Of a stretch of 64,000 nucleotides of DNA, positions 49,173-62,701 are shown piece after piece. The notes under the pieces are model-generated. The model saw only the letters and a list, made by a program, of their open reading frames with translations. It searched no databases and was not told the origin of the DNA. Made by a program: the position numbers and the translations under genes. Each line of letters begins with the position of its first letter. Position 1 is the stretch's first letter. The stretch is from assembly GCA_022885665.1 (NCBI GenBank), contig JAGQDJ010000564.1:1-64000 (forward strand), given 5' to 3'. Origin of the DNA: Triops longicaudatus. Lineage: Eukaryota > Arthropoda > Branchiopoda > Notostraca > Triopsidae.

Positions 49173-52100
49173 CTAACCACAAGGATCCATGGGCAAATAG
49201 GAAGCACGAGGGTGGCAGGTGTTAATCCGTCATTTTTATGTTAATGTGCTTAACGACAAACAGTTTTACGCAATGAGGGACAATAAAGAGCCATGTTACC
49301 TACCACGATGCTTATTAGTGGAAATTACTCCGTTCGCTGAACTCGAGGATGCAGGCTAGTATGAATGAACGCGGTCTTTTTCGTATTTAAATTACCACTA
49401 TTGTATTTGATGTTAATTAAAAGATGTTCATGAACTATACATGGATTTCGTCAAAATTGCTCTTCGCGAATGTAATTGTGTTAGCCCTGGAACACTAAGT
49501 AACCGATCCATTAGTATTGCACTCATGCACAAACTGATTGAAAGATACATGCATGTATTGATTAAAAGGTTTTGTTGTGCTGCACGACAGAAACGTTTAT
49601 CCTGGTGTAATAAAAAGGACAAAAAACGATCCAGGGATATTTCTCGAGGAAAAATGTTTTTTATAACAATTACCCGTACCCAAAGTAGTATTCCAAAGCT
49701 AAATGGCCTACCATGGAAGATATTACAGTATTTGCACGTATATTCAGGAAAAGAAACGCATACAATAGTTATTAGTTACAGTTACTTCACCTCACTGACT
49801 ATTTCAGAGGTTGAAAATATTTGATGAGATTAACTGAAGAGACTTCCGGCCACTTTTATGCTAACAAAGAAAATTTTCTGAACTAATTTTTGCAGAAACT
49901 TCCAGTAAGCAATCACTTGATCTTACTTCTCAAATACGATGTTATGTTTGATCTGTAGGACACGTTTACATGGACTCTTTTGGCATATGCTTGTGCCTGT
50001 ATAGAGCACGATTCATAGTACCTTAATGGAGTAATAAGCAAAGAATTAAAGTCCACTTTAAAGAGTTTTTTCTTTTTTAGTACATTTAACCACAAAGAAA
50101 ACCTCAACAACAGTACGTTTGTCTCAGAATTCTCGCATTGTGCATTAGTGCTCTTACCACATAGGCAGTAGTGTAAGGTAGTAGCGAGTACATATAAAAC
50201 GACTATTATCCCAGACTCTTTCTCGTACAGTTTGGCTAGGTTTCACAGCTCCAGCGAACATCGAAGTAATTTCCAAACTGTCAAAAGTCTCCGAGACCTT
50301 TTAGAGCCGGAATTGTGCTTTCTATTAATGGTAAATGCTTTGTCAGTCCGCACAAAAATTAATAGCCCGACGTCACCTACATCTAGTAATCACAAAAACG
50401 GAAGCAAGAAATAAAATTAAAAATGCGCTCCAGTCTACTCACAATCGTACTTTTTGCCTGTTTTATTTTCTGCACACATTTTTCCTTGCTGTATACTGAT
50501 TTTTTTCTTTATTTCTTGTCTTTTGTCTATGGTTAATCTATTGCTTTATATTTTTATGCGTGTTGACTGCTGAACCTTGGTCAATTTATGTACCCATGCC
50601 TTTAACGGGTAGACGTTCAGGAACCAGTAAAATTCCATACTGATCATTATGTATAATTACGGCAAGTTCACGGTTACAAGTAACCTACTGTACTCCGTGC
50701 TCCCATGCGGTAGTTCAAAATTTCAGTGTTACTATGGGAAGAAATTAACCGAAACCATGTGGGCTCTGTGTAGACGTAACACTCGCTTAAGCAAAAATGC
50801 CACTTGCCAGGATTCCGTGTTGTTATCCAAAGATATTTGTGCCCACTTTGGGCTCCGATCAACTGCGCCAACGATATTAGATCAACGTTACCTTGTATTC
50901 TGTTTTTGTATAGACACCGTAGTCGAAATCAAGGAAAATTATGTGATGTCAGTGGCTCCTCAAAATAGTTCGTTACGTTCACGCATTAGATAGTGGAAGG
51001 TAGCTTGACTGGTATCTGTTATTAGTTGGCCATTTTGGAATAAATAAAACCGTTATAGAATCAATAGATCGAGAAAAAGGTAATAAACAAACAAGCGGCT
51101 AGATTCCAGTAATTAACGCACAGATAGGCTTTCAGCGGAAATGAAGCTGTGAAAAGGACCACATTTTCACAACACTTTCCTATAGGGGAGCGACCTGTGT
51201 TCGGGGTTCTCAGCTTGGTTCTGTGGTTGGAGTTTTTGAGCAAGGGCATAACACTTTTTTAAAAAAGAAAAAAAATATTCAACGGTTGAAATAATGTTCA
51301 GCTGACACTATCAACGGTTATGTTGCTTCACTGAAACAGTTTTTTTCCTTGCTTGAATAGTGGTAGGTTGCCACATTTGAACGAGAAATGTCGCGCAAAT
51401 GTAAATCCTTGCGTGTCGATACGCAATAAAGGCGATTTTTTCTAACATTTGTAGTCTTTGGCTGTTACTTTTCGTATTGTAAGTGTGCTTTAAAGGCGAT
51501 GAGTGTCGCTGCAGCGACACATTATCGTCTTCTGCTTTCTGTTTGGCTTGATTGTTGTGTTCTTGATTTCAAGCGAGACTAATTCACACAGAACGTACTC
51601 TGGTCCACTGAAGCTGTACTTCTGAGAGCTTTCTTGAACTTGTGTTTCTAAACTGATTAACTCTTAAAATGATGGTGGGCGTAGAAACAGTTGGAGAGGG
51701 CAATGTTTTTGGCATTCATTGTAGACCAACCGTGTCATACAAGCAGCGTCGAAAACTATATCGGACGCAGATTTATCGAACATGAAAGTTTTGCTTAAAC
51801 AGATTACTTCTCATTGTTAAGTTTTCGAGAGAGACGATTCCATCATGTAAACATGACTAATGAAATTGGTATTCTAATTTTATCTCATTGTAATTTTTTT
51901 ATAGAAATAGGCGATGTTAGAAGCGCTCCGAATTAGCCAACCGCGATTATGAAAACTCTTGACTATGTCTACCACCTTGGAAATTGTTTTCTTCGTTTGG
52001 AAGGAGTTGATGTCGGATTTCGATAATTTACTATACTGCACGGGCACTGTGATGTTACTTCATGATGGCATCGTTATAGAATAATTGGAGTATAAATTAC

Positions 52101-55100
52101 ACCCAATATCTATGAATTATAAACTAGTGAAAAATTTAGTACATAAAAATTTAATTAACATTCACTTTGTATCTATTTAAATTCATTTATTACTTCATAG
52201 GTTCGTATCTAAAATATCCGTCACGCACCCGAGTTCGTCACCTACCGTGAATCTCCACCGGTTGACGAAATCTACTGTTTCGTCTATTAAAATGTAAACT
52301 CTTACGCCGCATTTCTTCTCTTTCACTTAAAAAAAAAAATATCTGATCCGGTACAAAGTGTGACTCCTGGTACGCACAGTATGAAAAGACGTCTTATGCT
52401 CCTTAGCTATGCGTCGTGACGTCGAGGAGAATCGACGTCAGGATTTCCCCCGAGCACGCGGAAGAATTCAGCGGAGGGACATTGGTGCTCTGGCAGCAAA
52501 TCGTCCCAGTTTTAGACCAGACCGGGGCTCTATTCCACTGCCGTACCCGTTATCGTGTGCTACACACCAAGTTACTCTCAGCCTGACCTTAGCTTTTCAG
52601 GTCTCGAGGACATTCAAGTAGAACGTGCAAAGAATTCTTATTTGAACTACCCCATTTTAGCCCACGCCCCGTCTTCCGTGGCTGCCATGGACCGAGAGCG
52701 GACAATTGGCGCAAATGGAAGTGTTTTATCCGTGCTATAGAAAAATTGTCAAGAAATGTCCCAGAGCTACTTACGACTGTGTGGGCGCATAGTGTGCGTT
52801 TTTTGGGCTAGCGTTCAAGCCGCATAATTGATCCAAGTGCTGGCGAAGGGACAAAAGCCAGGAAAATGATCGAGGACTAATTTGCCAGTTTGAAAGCCTG
52901 AATTGCATAGCTTGTCAGTTTCGGTGAGAAACTCGGCAAAACTCGAGCAAGGTCAGTCGGAGTGTACGACACCTTTGTGCCGTGGCCAGCCATAAAAGCC
53001 AAGTATATCACGGGAGCCAAATAGGTGACAACGATAGAGCGACGCCGTCCATGTTAAAGTGCTATATTTGCGAAGGGTAACTGTGTCTGTGACAAAGGAC
53101 AGTGTTGTTAAGCTGCGGTCATTCATAGGTTAGAACATACTCGGTGCGACTTCACCGAATCAAAGATATTCAAGTTTTGTGATTGTCAAAGTACCACGTG
53201 AGACAAAAACGCCGACATTTCCGAGTTTCAACCGCGGGCTTATACTACGCAATTGCAGACACTCGCTGAACCGGACGTGCTGACGAAAAGGTCGTGATTT
53301 CTGGTGAGTGAAGAAAAGGGGGGAAAAAATGCTGGTGTCGTGTGAGATGTAGACCGAACCTTAACGAGGAGTTGAGGCGGAAACGGACGCCAGAAGTCTG
53401 GAAAAGTGAGGATTCGTGGGGTGAATATTTGTGAATAAAAAAGTTGAGTTCACTCGCTGTGAACAGTTTGTAGGCGTTCAGGGCAGACCTACAACAAAAC
53501 GGTAATAAATTTGCCCTAATAATGAGCACCTGCCCTGCCCTGGAAGGCTCTTTAAAAGAATACGTAGAGATGCCAGACGCGGACCTTGCTTTTAGCTAAC
53601 TGCCTCAAACTGTCGTGTGTTCCTCAGAAGGGTGGTGATCTATGAGACGTTTTCTATGCGCTTAATTTATGGTGTTCCAAGTAGTAGGCGGATAGGGTAT
53701 TACCCTTGGTATCTTTGGGGAATTCAGGGACACGTTTAGGTCACCCTAGAATTGTAGACGAGCTTCACTTGTTCAGCCAGCATCTAGGGAGATTTTCTTT
53801 ACTAGAGTGAGTTCCTTTGCCATAACTTACACGTCTCGGTGACAGTTGTAATCCTGTATTCTCATGTCTGCCCATTTATTGCGTATGACTTACATGCATT
53901 GACACACTTGTTTTACGCTTTTCTCGGTTGGATGAGTGTCGAAGGACAATCTGAGCGAAACAAAGTAAATTAACAAAGTGCAGAAGTCCGGGGCAAATTA
54001 TCGTAATAGTTTCATTACTGTTCCAGTACGAGGTCAACTGACTGGTTGTCTTGCTGGCATACGACGGTCAGAAACAACTACGGAGCTTAAGTGTTTCTGA
54101 CCTATGAGCTGTGTCCAAGCCTTTGTATAGCTTCGACAAGTGAGGCACATTCAGTTTCTGAATGACCGAGATATCCAGATTTTTGTCATATTCTTGTCTT
54201 TTTACTTTGTTTAAAATTGTAAACTCTCATTTATTTGCCATGATATACTGTCGTATCCTCGACGTGTTGTGTGTATAATATTTGTCATGGAATACTGCAT
54301 TACCAAATGTGTGCATGAAAAGAAAAAAAGAAATTTAATATTGAAAACCGTCCCTAGTCTCCTCCACCAGCCAACTACTTCTTTCACTTTCTGTACAAAA
54401 GTCTTGGTCAGCTAACTCCATAAATTACGTATCAATATAACGGTTGAAGTTATCTCTTCCGCGCAAAGGGCTATGAAAGAATTATGGCAACTCGCAGACA
54501 GTCAGCGTCTTCCCTCCCAGTATAACGCTTGAATTGCTCCAGACTAATACCAGAGCTGTACTCGCAATGCAATGGCTTGCATTATTTACTTCAATTGCTT
54601 TACAAACTTATTTCTTTTCCGCGATATACTAAATCCCTGAGAACTTGTAGATTCTGTGAGCAATGAACTTCGCTGCAGACATACAGGTGTCCTGTGCTCC
54701 TCAAAAATTCCGCGTTTCATTTTTTAACGTTAACTCAAGGCACTACGTTTCTTATTCATCGAAACCAGATCTGCCCAGTGTGAAACTTGTTTTAGACTGG
54801 AACACAATTCCGCACAGTTCCTTGGGCCGTGCTGTAGAGCTTAAATCAATCGCGAGACATTTTTTGGTTCTGCTGATTACTTTTAAGCTATTCGTTTATG
54901 AGTAGAACTTCGATTTTCTGTGCCCCGATCATGGAACTCCCGATTATATCCACCTACTCGCAAAATTTTTTCATTTATTAACAATCAGTGTTTGTATAAA
55001 TTTTGAAGCTTTTAATCACAGTATAAGGGTTACATATACTTATATTGTGCATTTACTCATAGACACTATGGGATTTTCCCATAACGGTCTCATGCAAAAT

Positions 55101-56002
55101 GACATTAGGGTGTAAAATGCAATTCGTTTCTAACTACCATTCAGCACTGATTTTTTCGGAAATTTCGTGATACGAAATATGTGCGTCTGATTTCGAAAAC
55201 CACCGGACTTATCAATCACCCTTCGGTCCCCCGTTTCGCAAAATCGGTAAAGAACGGGAGAGATTTATCGCCTTTTTTCGAGCCCCAATGCGTCATATCT
55301 TTTATCTTTTTATTGTTTTATCGTCATATCTTTTATCGATTATCAACCATGGCATACCAAATGTGTCTGATATTAACAAGGAAATGAATTTTGACACTCG
55401 AGTAAACATGCTCGTTTTCCCCAAGGTATTAAACTTCATGAATTAATTACGACTGAGCCTGCTGCAAAGCCATTTGCAGACTTTGGTGATTTCCAAATGA
55501 GACAATAACGAACTTGATTGCCCGTTGCCCAGGATAAAGTTTTCAAGGAGGGTTGTATAGGGAAGTCTTTAGGAGCATGTTGGACATTCGCTTAAAAGAG
55601 GTATAACTAAGTTTCAGGAAGCCATGACATTACGCGTAACTTCCGAAAGACTTGTTGATCCCTCTGAACAATAGTTTTAGAATTACTGAGGAGCTTAACA
55701 GCCCAAATAATATTTTACGAGCCGGACCACTATAGTAAATGCTTGTAGCACCGTGGCTCGAAAGTCCTCTGTGTTGCTTGCTATTTTCAATGGATTTTTT
55801 TTCTATTATTACCAAGCTCAAGCGACTTACAAAGTTACCGTAATTTAGTTTCCCCTTCCTAAGGTACACGACAAGCAAACATTTTGAAAAGCTTAAATTG
55901 TCCACACGGTCTTCCTTTTTTCCATTTTTTGGGGGGCTGCATCTTGTAATTAAATTCATAATTTGCTCACTTTCCTTTGCTCCAGGTTCTGCGCTGTTCG
56001 TC
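49173..56002. other. Spacer between astacin copy 2 and the GPCR gene, no supportable gene
   Basis: 6.8 kb with only short or isolated frames (longest 127 and 114 codons, at 49441 and 50649, no known motifs). A promoter-like TATAAAA lies at 50193-50199. A more CG-rich patch at 52400-53550 contains the perfect 8-bp inverted repeat GACGTCGA...TCGACGTC (52419-52440). The part near 56002 holds a splice acceptor (TTTGCTCCAG, 55985), so a non-coding first exon of the GPCR gene probably lies somewhere upstream. Confidence 0.5.
50193..50228 (+). promoter_or_regulatory. Orphan TATA box plus TTTCTCGTAC motif
   Basis: TATAAAA at 50193 is followed 26 bp later by TTTCTCGTAC (50219-50228). The same 10-mer stands 33 bp after TATATAA at 38814 (38847-38856). 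The spacing suits a transcription start motif. No coding region follows either copy clearly. Confidence 0.3.
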
Positions 56003-59000
56003 ATGGTAGTTATTCGGAACAGAACTCACTGTTTACGACAAGTCTGTGTTACAAACCAGTGCCGAGGAATGCTTTTCAATTTGACTGAATTATGTGACTA
56101 TGATGGGAGTGACATGGAGAAGAAATTTGCACCGCTTGCGGATATCAATAATTGGACCATTTTCCCTTCTGTGGATGCTTCCTTGGAAACGTACGAGGGT
56201 TCGAACCTGTGGAACAGTAACGTGTCCGACTGGGGTAGCATGACCAACGGATCACGGAACACCTCCATGCCATCCGCTCCTCGATATGTTATGCATTGGG
56301 GACAGCAATTCGCCTGGACTACCGTATTCATAGCCATGCTTTTCGTAGCAACGGTAGGCAACAGCCTTGTTGCTTGGATTGTCTTAGGTAATGAGTCATT
56401 TCCGATTTATCTGCGTGCCACGTAAAGTATCGGTTGCTCAGGTTCTAACTGGCAGGCATTAGACAACTGTCACCCTTAATTACTCTTCCTTCTCCGCGGT
56501 GTTTTCTCTGCTTGATTAAATTGACTGGTTGATCTGTAAGGACTTAATAAATTCGCCATACACGAAGCTATTCGGAAAATAAAACATATTTTACATTCAC
56601 TAATTGTACTCCCAGAGCATTCTTCACGCGTATGGAAACGGTAATGTCGTAGCATTTCAGAGTCTCAGAATGTTGAAAACTGTTCGAAAATCAAAATTGC
56701 TGAAAATGTGACAGTAACGACAGTAAAATTTCAATGCAAATGAACTTTCACGCTGTGCGGCTTTTGTGCCAGTTTTCATGGGTTAGGGAACAGAGAAATT
56801 TGCATCAGCTTGTCGTATATTTCTCTGCCTACGCTGATTCCCCACTTTTTATACATTCCTAAACAGCCGAATAAAACTTCAAAACGTGGGATTGTTGCTA
56901 TCCCGGGAACTTACTAAGCATTCGTGCGGAGCTATTATCCACACCGAGTTCAAATAGTGTCTTAAAGCTTGAAAGAGAGATAAAATGTCACTGACAATGT
57001 CACGGAATACCTCATCGAGACGTATAAAACGCGGTCATAGCTTGACAAAGAGTTCATGACGGAGAGTAAATATATTAAATCGGGAAGTCTCGTCATATTG
57101 GAACATATATTAAAGTTTGTGACTGAACTCACTGCTTTATCTTGTTTTCCAGCTCACAGACGAATGCGAAGTGTCACAAATTACTTTCTGGTGAACCTGA
57201 GCGTGGCAGACTTAACCATGTCATTGTTCAACTGCGCCTTCAACTTCGTTTTCATGCTAAATAGGTAAGTCCTTTGTCAGTGCGCCAAAAACAAATGCTT
57301 GTGTTGTGTACAACAGTGAGCGAATGACACAATGAATGTTGAGATGACAGGAACACAATGAATATATAATTGCGCAGGTGACAATCACTGGGATCTAGCC
57401 TTATACAATTTTCTAGTTGGTGTAACAATTCGCAGTAACCTGACATGCCTCAATGCGAAAGCGAAGGATTTGGCTTTTGAAAGCTTTCCTGAAGAGAGGC
57501 CCCGCAACAGAAAGGTCTCTTCGGGAGGAATACATCAATATGTCCGGTATCCCTATGCGAGTGACAATGCAGCGTAATACCGAGAAGGAAATAATAGGTC
57601 GTTGTTGTGGAAGCGTCTTCACTTGAATTCTCTTATTGTGGGCCTTCTTTCATGATGCTGCGTTTAAGTCCTGTGGTACGATCACCGCGCCCTATTCGCA
57701 TCTGCCCAGCCTTGCACTCCGGCCAAGGAACGCCTCTTTACTCAGCTGCAATCTAACTGCACTACGCACAAGAATAATAGATTCCATAGATTATACCTCA
57801 CTTTACCGCCGACACCAATGGTTTTGTCTAGCTTCCTGTTGTATTGATAATGTAATAATATACGTTTGACTGCTAAAAAGAAGATACTGTAATTCTGAGC
57901 ACTTTGAAAAGTGACGTTCACTTAAGTATGGTAGGCGGTGGTACAATAGAACTTCTAGTCCATTCACTGACCGATCTCAGGTTGGCAAGAACAAATGAGC
58001 CGAAATAGAAGAATGAGTATTAATGAAAACTTATACCGGAATTAGCGAAGTATTGATAAAACAGAATAATGTAAGAAAACCGAAGACTGACGGACTGCAC
58101 CAGAAGATTTATTGTATATTGAGTACAAAACAGAGTTTTATGGCCACTTTACTGTTTCGTTGATTATTATTTCTCCACCTTGTCACGTATAGATTTCCCG
58201 TACTTCCCGAAGGCTACGTATCTTCACCGTTAATTGACACTATCGGCATACCCAGTGTTTTCGCCACAACTACTATTAGAGGAACTTAGCTCTGAGCTTC
58301 CGGCAAGCTTTTCCCATCTCTTGATGCGTTTCAGCTTTTTTTCTCTCTTTAAAGAAACTTGTCTGTACTTTTTTGTTCTCAAGACACAACCCAGATAATA
58401 TCGATCGTATAGAAAAGGTAATTTGACAAGTTTGCGTAGAAAACTTTCTGTTAGAAAACTTCGACTTCTGAAATTACAAGAAGTCCTTTGAGAACTGAAG
58501 GTTAGAAATTATTAGTTGACATTCGCTACGTCTGTGAAGGAATGTGGACAGAGACACAGCTTGCCTTGTATAGTTGGATTTTCCACTGTCCAGCTGGTCG
58601 CTTGGAAGTGACAGGCAATATTGCTTCCGTGCTCTGGATTCTACCGTGTAATAGACAAGTGTATGTAACTTTTGAAATGCACACAAATGTAAGAAGATTT
58701 ACTTGTTGTGTTGATTTAGCTTTTCGGATAAGGTTGCTTGTTTCTCGCTAGCTTTTGCTTTTATAAACCTTTTGGGAAACGAAGAAGAAAAAAAAAAAAC
58801 ACAGCAGCCGTATCAGCTTTTTGGTTGTTGCAAATCACGCTCTTCAAGTCCACTATAACTCTGACATGGTAGAAAAGCTGTCGTGGCAAAACTTGGGCAA
58901 TGTCGCAGATCTTGGAAAATATTATGATCCTCGATTCGAAGCCTTTGTTTCATGCGTTCTTGAGTGCTGCATGACTTGAAGGCTTGGGTGAAGAATTATA

Positions 59001-62000
59001 TTATAACTATTATCAGGCTAAGAAGAACTGTAGGAAGTAATAAAGTAGACAAAATAAAAATGACTCAAGTTTTTTTTTTCATTTATATGAAACTAAATAA
59101 TTGCGGCAAATTTTGTATTTTTGTTTTAAGAAGGCTTCTTGACAAGGAATGAAAAAGGAAGTGGCAAACGATGACTTGGTGGTTCTTGCTCTTTGTTAAA
59201 GGAATCTTTATAATTTGGTGTAACTTCATGTTCAACCTCTGGAAAAGGCAGTGCACACAGCCAGACGAAGCGCAAATGAAGCCTGATATTGCCTTCCCGA
59301 CCGTAAAAAAAGGCATTACTTGGGACCAAGAATTTCCATCAAGTCCTAAATTCACTTCTTTTTTCATCCCGCTGTTTGTGACTGTTCGTTTTCCTTTCGG
59401 AAAATAGCGATACCATCCCAACTGGACATACTAAATTAAGCTAAGATATACTCCCTCTTTCAACACAAATTATTCGGGGAAATTCTTTGAAGATAGTTAC
59501 CGTGCGACTTTAAAATTTGGGCATAAAAGCTGAACATCTCAAGATCGATTTGCAATGGCGATGGAGTGCTTACTGCACTGGTGCATTGTCGGTAAAAGTT
59601 TCTTGAGCGTAATTTACTTGTACAGAATCATGCATTTATGAATTCTGCCAGTCAAATCACGTATACTCATTTCTCCCCGCTCTTGCTCTTTTCTGCTTTT
59701 TCTTCTACAGTCATTGGCCATTTGGAAGCTTTTATTGCACAGTGAATAACTTTATTGCCAACGTCACCGTCGCTGCCAGTGTCTTCACACTCATGGCTAT
59801 CTCCTTTGACAGGTAATTCTTGAAAGAAATCGATACAAGTTATTGACTCGTGAGAAAGGTATATCTATTCCATGAGCGGTTTTTCACCGCGAGCACGACC
59901 AAAACTCTAATACTTCATGAGCAAAATGTGCAAAATATTCCAATACATGATTAAAGGCTGACTAAAAGTCGCCTCCGGAATGGGGAAGATTGGTACGCTT
60001 ACGAAACCGCAGTTTGCTTCATCCAAGTTCTTGTGTTTACTAATGAACAAACCTCCATCTTCTCTTCACACAAACGTTTGGTGGTATTCTTATTATTGAG
60101 CTTCTAAATAGGGAAGGAAGCTGTAAGGTAGCTTGCACTACATACTAATCTCCAGAGAACGCCACTTCCCACGTTTTGGCTTGGCGTAACGGCTTCTCCT
60201 CACGACATGCATCTTCGAGTTAATTTACTGTATCAATCTGTCATGTGTCCCTGTAGGTATGTTGCCATAGTGAAGCCTTTACAACCCCGGATCTCCAAGT
60301 GTGCAGCGCGAATTGTTCTGGCTGTGATATGGCTGGCCAGTATGGCTCTAGCCACCCCGTGCCTCCTCTATTCGAGGACTTTATCAATACAGTAAGAGCC
60401 CTTCCGCGAGATTCATTCCAAGCATGACGGAATGTCATTTCAGCGCGTCTTCTTTGTAGGTATACCAATGGACAAATCCGAACCCTTTGTCTTATTCAGT
60501 GGCCAGACGGTCTGGCCTCCCAGTCGTTTCAAGATTACATGTAAGTGAAACATTTCGCACCCTGTTTACCTTCATTCTCTTTGTACCTTGCTTGTTATAT
60601 TGAGTTTAGTAACACGTTTTGCATTAAATTTTGCAAAAAGCGCACAACGTGTGTCTTAGTAATGATACGCCTCCAGTATTAGGTTTCGGTCTACACTAGT
60701 TCTATCATTTAAAGTAATAAAAAAACGGTATCCCTGGCTTTGGAGTATTTGACCGCAGAGAAAGTTCAAAGCAGCTAATAAAACATTGGAAAAAATGGGA
60801 TACAGCAGACACCGGCTTTCAGCAATTGCATGCACTCTTTTTGTGTATTATTTACTTTTTGAAATGACGTTTCTGTAGCTAGGTAACCTTGTGTAAGCTT
60901 TGCAGGGAAGTAAATGCCATTTAACTGAAGCTCTAACTTGTATCCTTTATTAGATTTTTCGTTAGCTCTGCATGTAAAAGAATCACGAAAGGATGGTTCG
61001 TACGTTCAATTTATTAGCTGGCCTCTTTGTTCACAGATACAATATCCTGTTCCTTATCCTAACGTACCTCCTGCCGATGACTGCTATGGCTGTATGTTAC
61101 TCTCGGATGAGTTGCGTGTTGTGGGGATCTCAAGCCATCGGCGAGCTAAGCCAACGCCAACTGAGTACAATTCAGTCCAAAAGAAAGGTGGGTAAGCATA
61201 AGTTCACAAATTGCAAGCAGTGGAAGTAGCTAGCGTGCCTACCGCACGAAAGATTTACTAGGTAGAACTATCTCTATGATATTCTTACGAAGGTGGTCCT
61301 TCGGGACTACTCCTTAAACATTAGAAATGAAACAACCGTTTAAAAATAGCCACTGAGCATGAGCAGCAGCAGCCTAACTGGGAAAAAGAATGTAAAAAAT
61401 TGTTTGCCATTGCTGGAGGATTAAGTGCTGAACAAAAAAGCTCGTCGAAGTTTCTATAATCCTTAAGCTATTTTTGACATTTCTCCACTCTACATGCTTG
61501 AAGTGGTCCCGTGTTTGCTGAGAGGAGGCGGTTTACCTATTTCATGTTTCAAACGATGCGACGTGTTCTTGTCCTCTTCCTTTTGCTCGCCTTTATAGCC
61601 TGTACCTAGAATTACCGAAAGTAGGAACGTTGCTATAGCAAATTGTCTGCGCACGTAATGAAATTGCCTGACCAAGATTCTCTGTGCTCGTATTCAAATA
61701 CAAGATACGAAAATGTACCTAACACCGAGACATCAACCCGACACGAAAAGGGATTACACGAAATGATCATGTTATATCCATAGCCTTTTCAAGTCCGGTG
61801 TAGCTTTCACGATTGAACTATTCTCTTCCGAGATAAGGCTCTTTGGGAACAGTGGACTCTCTGGTAGTGTATTCTAATGGGTGCATAATTTTATTCTACG
61901 CGTATGAAAAAGTATACTTCCACCGAAAAGGAGTTAGTTACAAATGAAGTTAGGCAATGTTGGAATAAACCGATTAAACTTGATCATTTTTCGGTCACAG

Positions 62001-62701
62001 GTGGTTAGAATGTTTACCGTTATCGTCACATTGTTTGCGGTGTGTTGGCTTCCGTACCACAGCTACTTCATCTACACGTACCACAATACACAAATCATGA
62101 CGAGTGATTACATTCAACATGTGTACTTAATGTTCTACTGGTTCGCTATGTCGAATGCAATGGTTAATCCTATCGTGTACTATTGGATGAATGCCAGGTG
62201 AGTGCTGAGTGCGTAGTTCAAAAGTTAACCTGTTCCTGATAAATAATCGCTTCTCAAGCTTTTCGTTACTCGGCACTGCTTCCCAGAAAATCACTTATAT
62301 GGCCTATAGCGTGCTTAGAACACTTAACTCTACGGATTATGCAAGCAAGAAGTGAAAAGGTGTATCACTACCCATATAACTTCTTCAGACCAATTTTTTT
62401 TTTCTTTTTTTTTTTGGACCCAGGTGTGGGAAGCATTGCTGAAAGAGTAACCATAGAAATTGAGGAAGGAAGCTATAATTACTTCCATGAATCTAGGTTC
62501 CGGCAGTACTTCAAAAGTGTCATTTTCCACTGCTTATGCTGTAGAAAACGGGGACGTCGTATGGAGAACGATTCCCCGCCAATGTTACGAAGATCATTGC
62601 CGGGAAGCTCTTCACACGCTCGAACAGGTAAAGCTCGGCTTAATATCACAAGTCTCGTCCGAGTAGCGTCTTTGAAAGGAGAAAGCTCCGTCTTTGCATG
62701 A
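56003..62701 (+). CDS. Tachykinin-receptor-like class A (rhodopsin family) GPCR
   Basis: Eight coding exons join in frame: 56003-56387, 57153-57264, 59711-59812, 60257-60391, 60460-60540, 61037-61187, 62001-62197 and 62497-62701 (455 aa). A long extracellular N-terminus of about 110 residues has several N-glycosylation sites (NRT, NLT, NWT, NGS, NTS). Seven membrane segments follow: TM1 with VGNSLVAWIVL, TM2 VNLSVADL, WPFGSFYC before TM3, TM3 ending SFDRYVAIVKPLQPR, TM4 AVIWLASMALATP, TM5 YNILFLILTYLLP, TM6 FAVCWLPYHSYF and TM7 SNAMVNPIVYYWMN. The loop WGSQAIGELSQRQ..SKRKVVRM and IYNILF..YLLPM are characteristic of tachykinin (neurokinin/DTKR) receptors. A Cys pair at the membrane (HCLCC) may be palmitoylated. 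It should couple a peptide ligand to Gq or Gs at the cell surface. The start is the first ATG after a probable acceptor at 55985, so an upstream non-coding exon is likely. Introns are much longer than in the other genes. Confidence 0.94.
57265..59710 (+). other. GPCR intron 2 (2.4 kb)
   Basis: The largest intron of the receptor gene, between TM2 and TM3. Open frames at 57636 and 59171 are short and unrelated to the receptor; I see no cassette exon with matching phase and no mobile element. Confidence 0.6.

Noticed and set aside
49441..49824. 127-codon plus-strand frame
   Set aside because: No domain, no splice context, A/T-driven composition; such lengths are expected by chance in spacers of this size.
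59083..59421. Overlapping frames on both strands in GPCR intron 2
   Set aside because: Neither has receptor-like content or phase-compatible splice sites.
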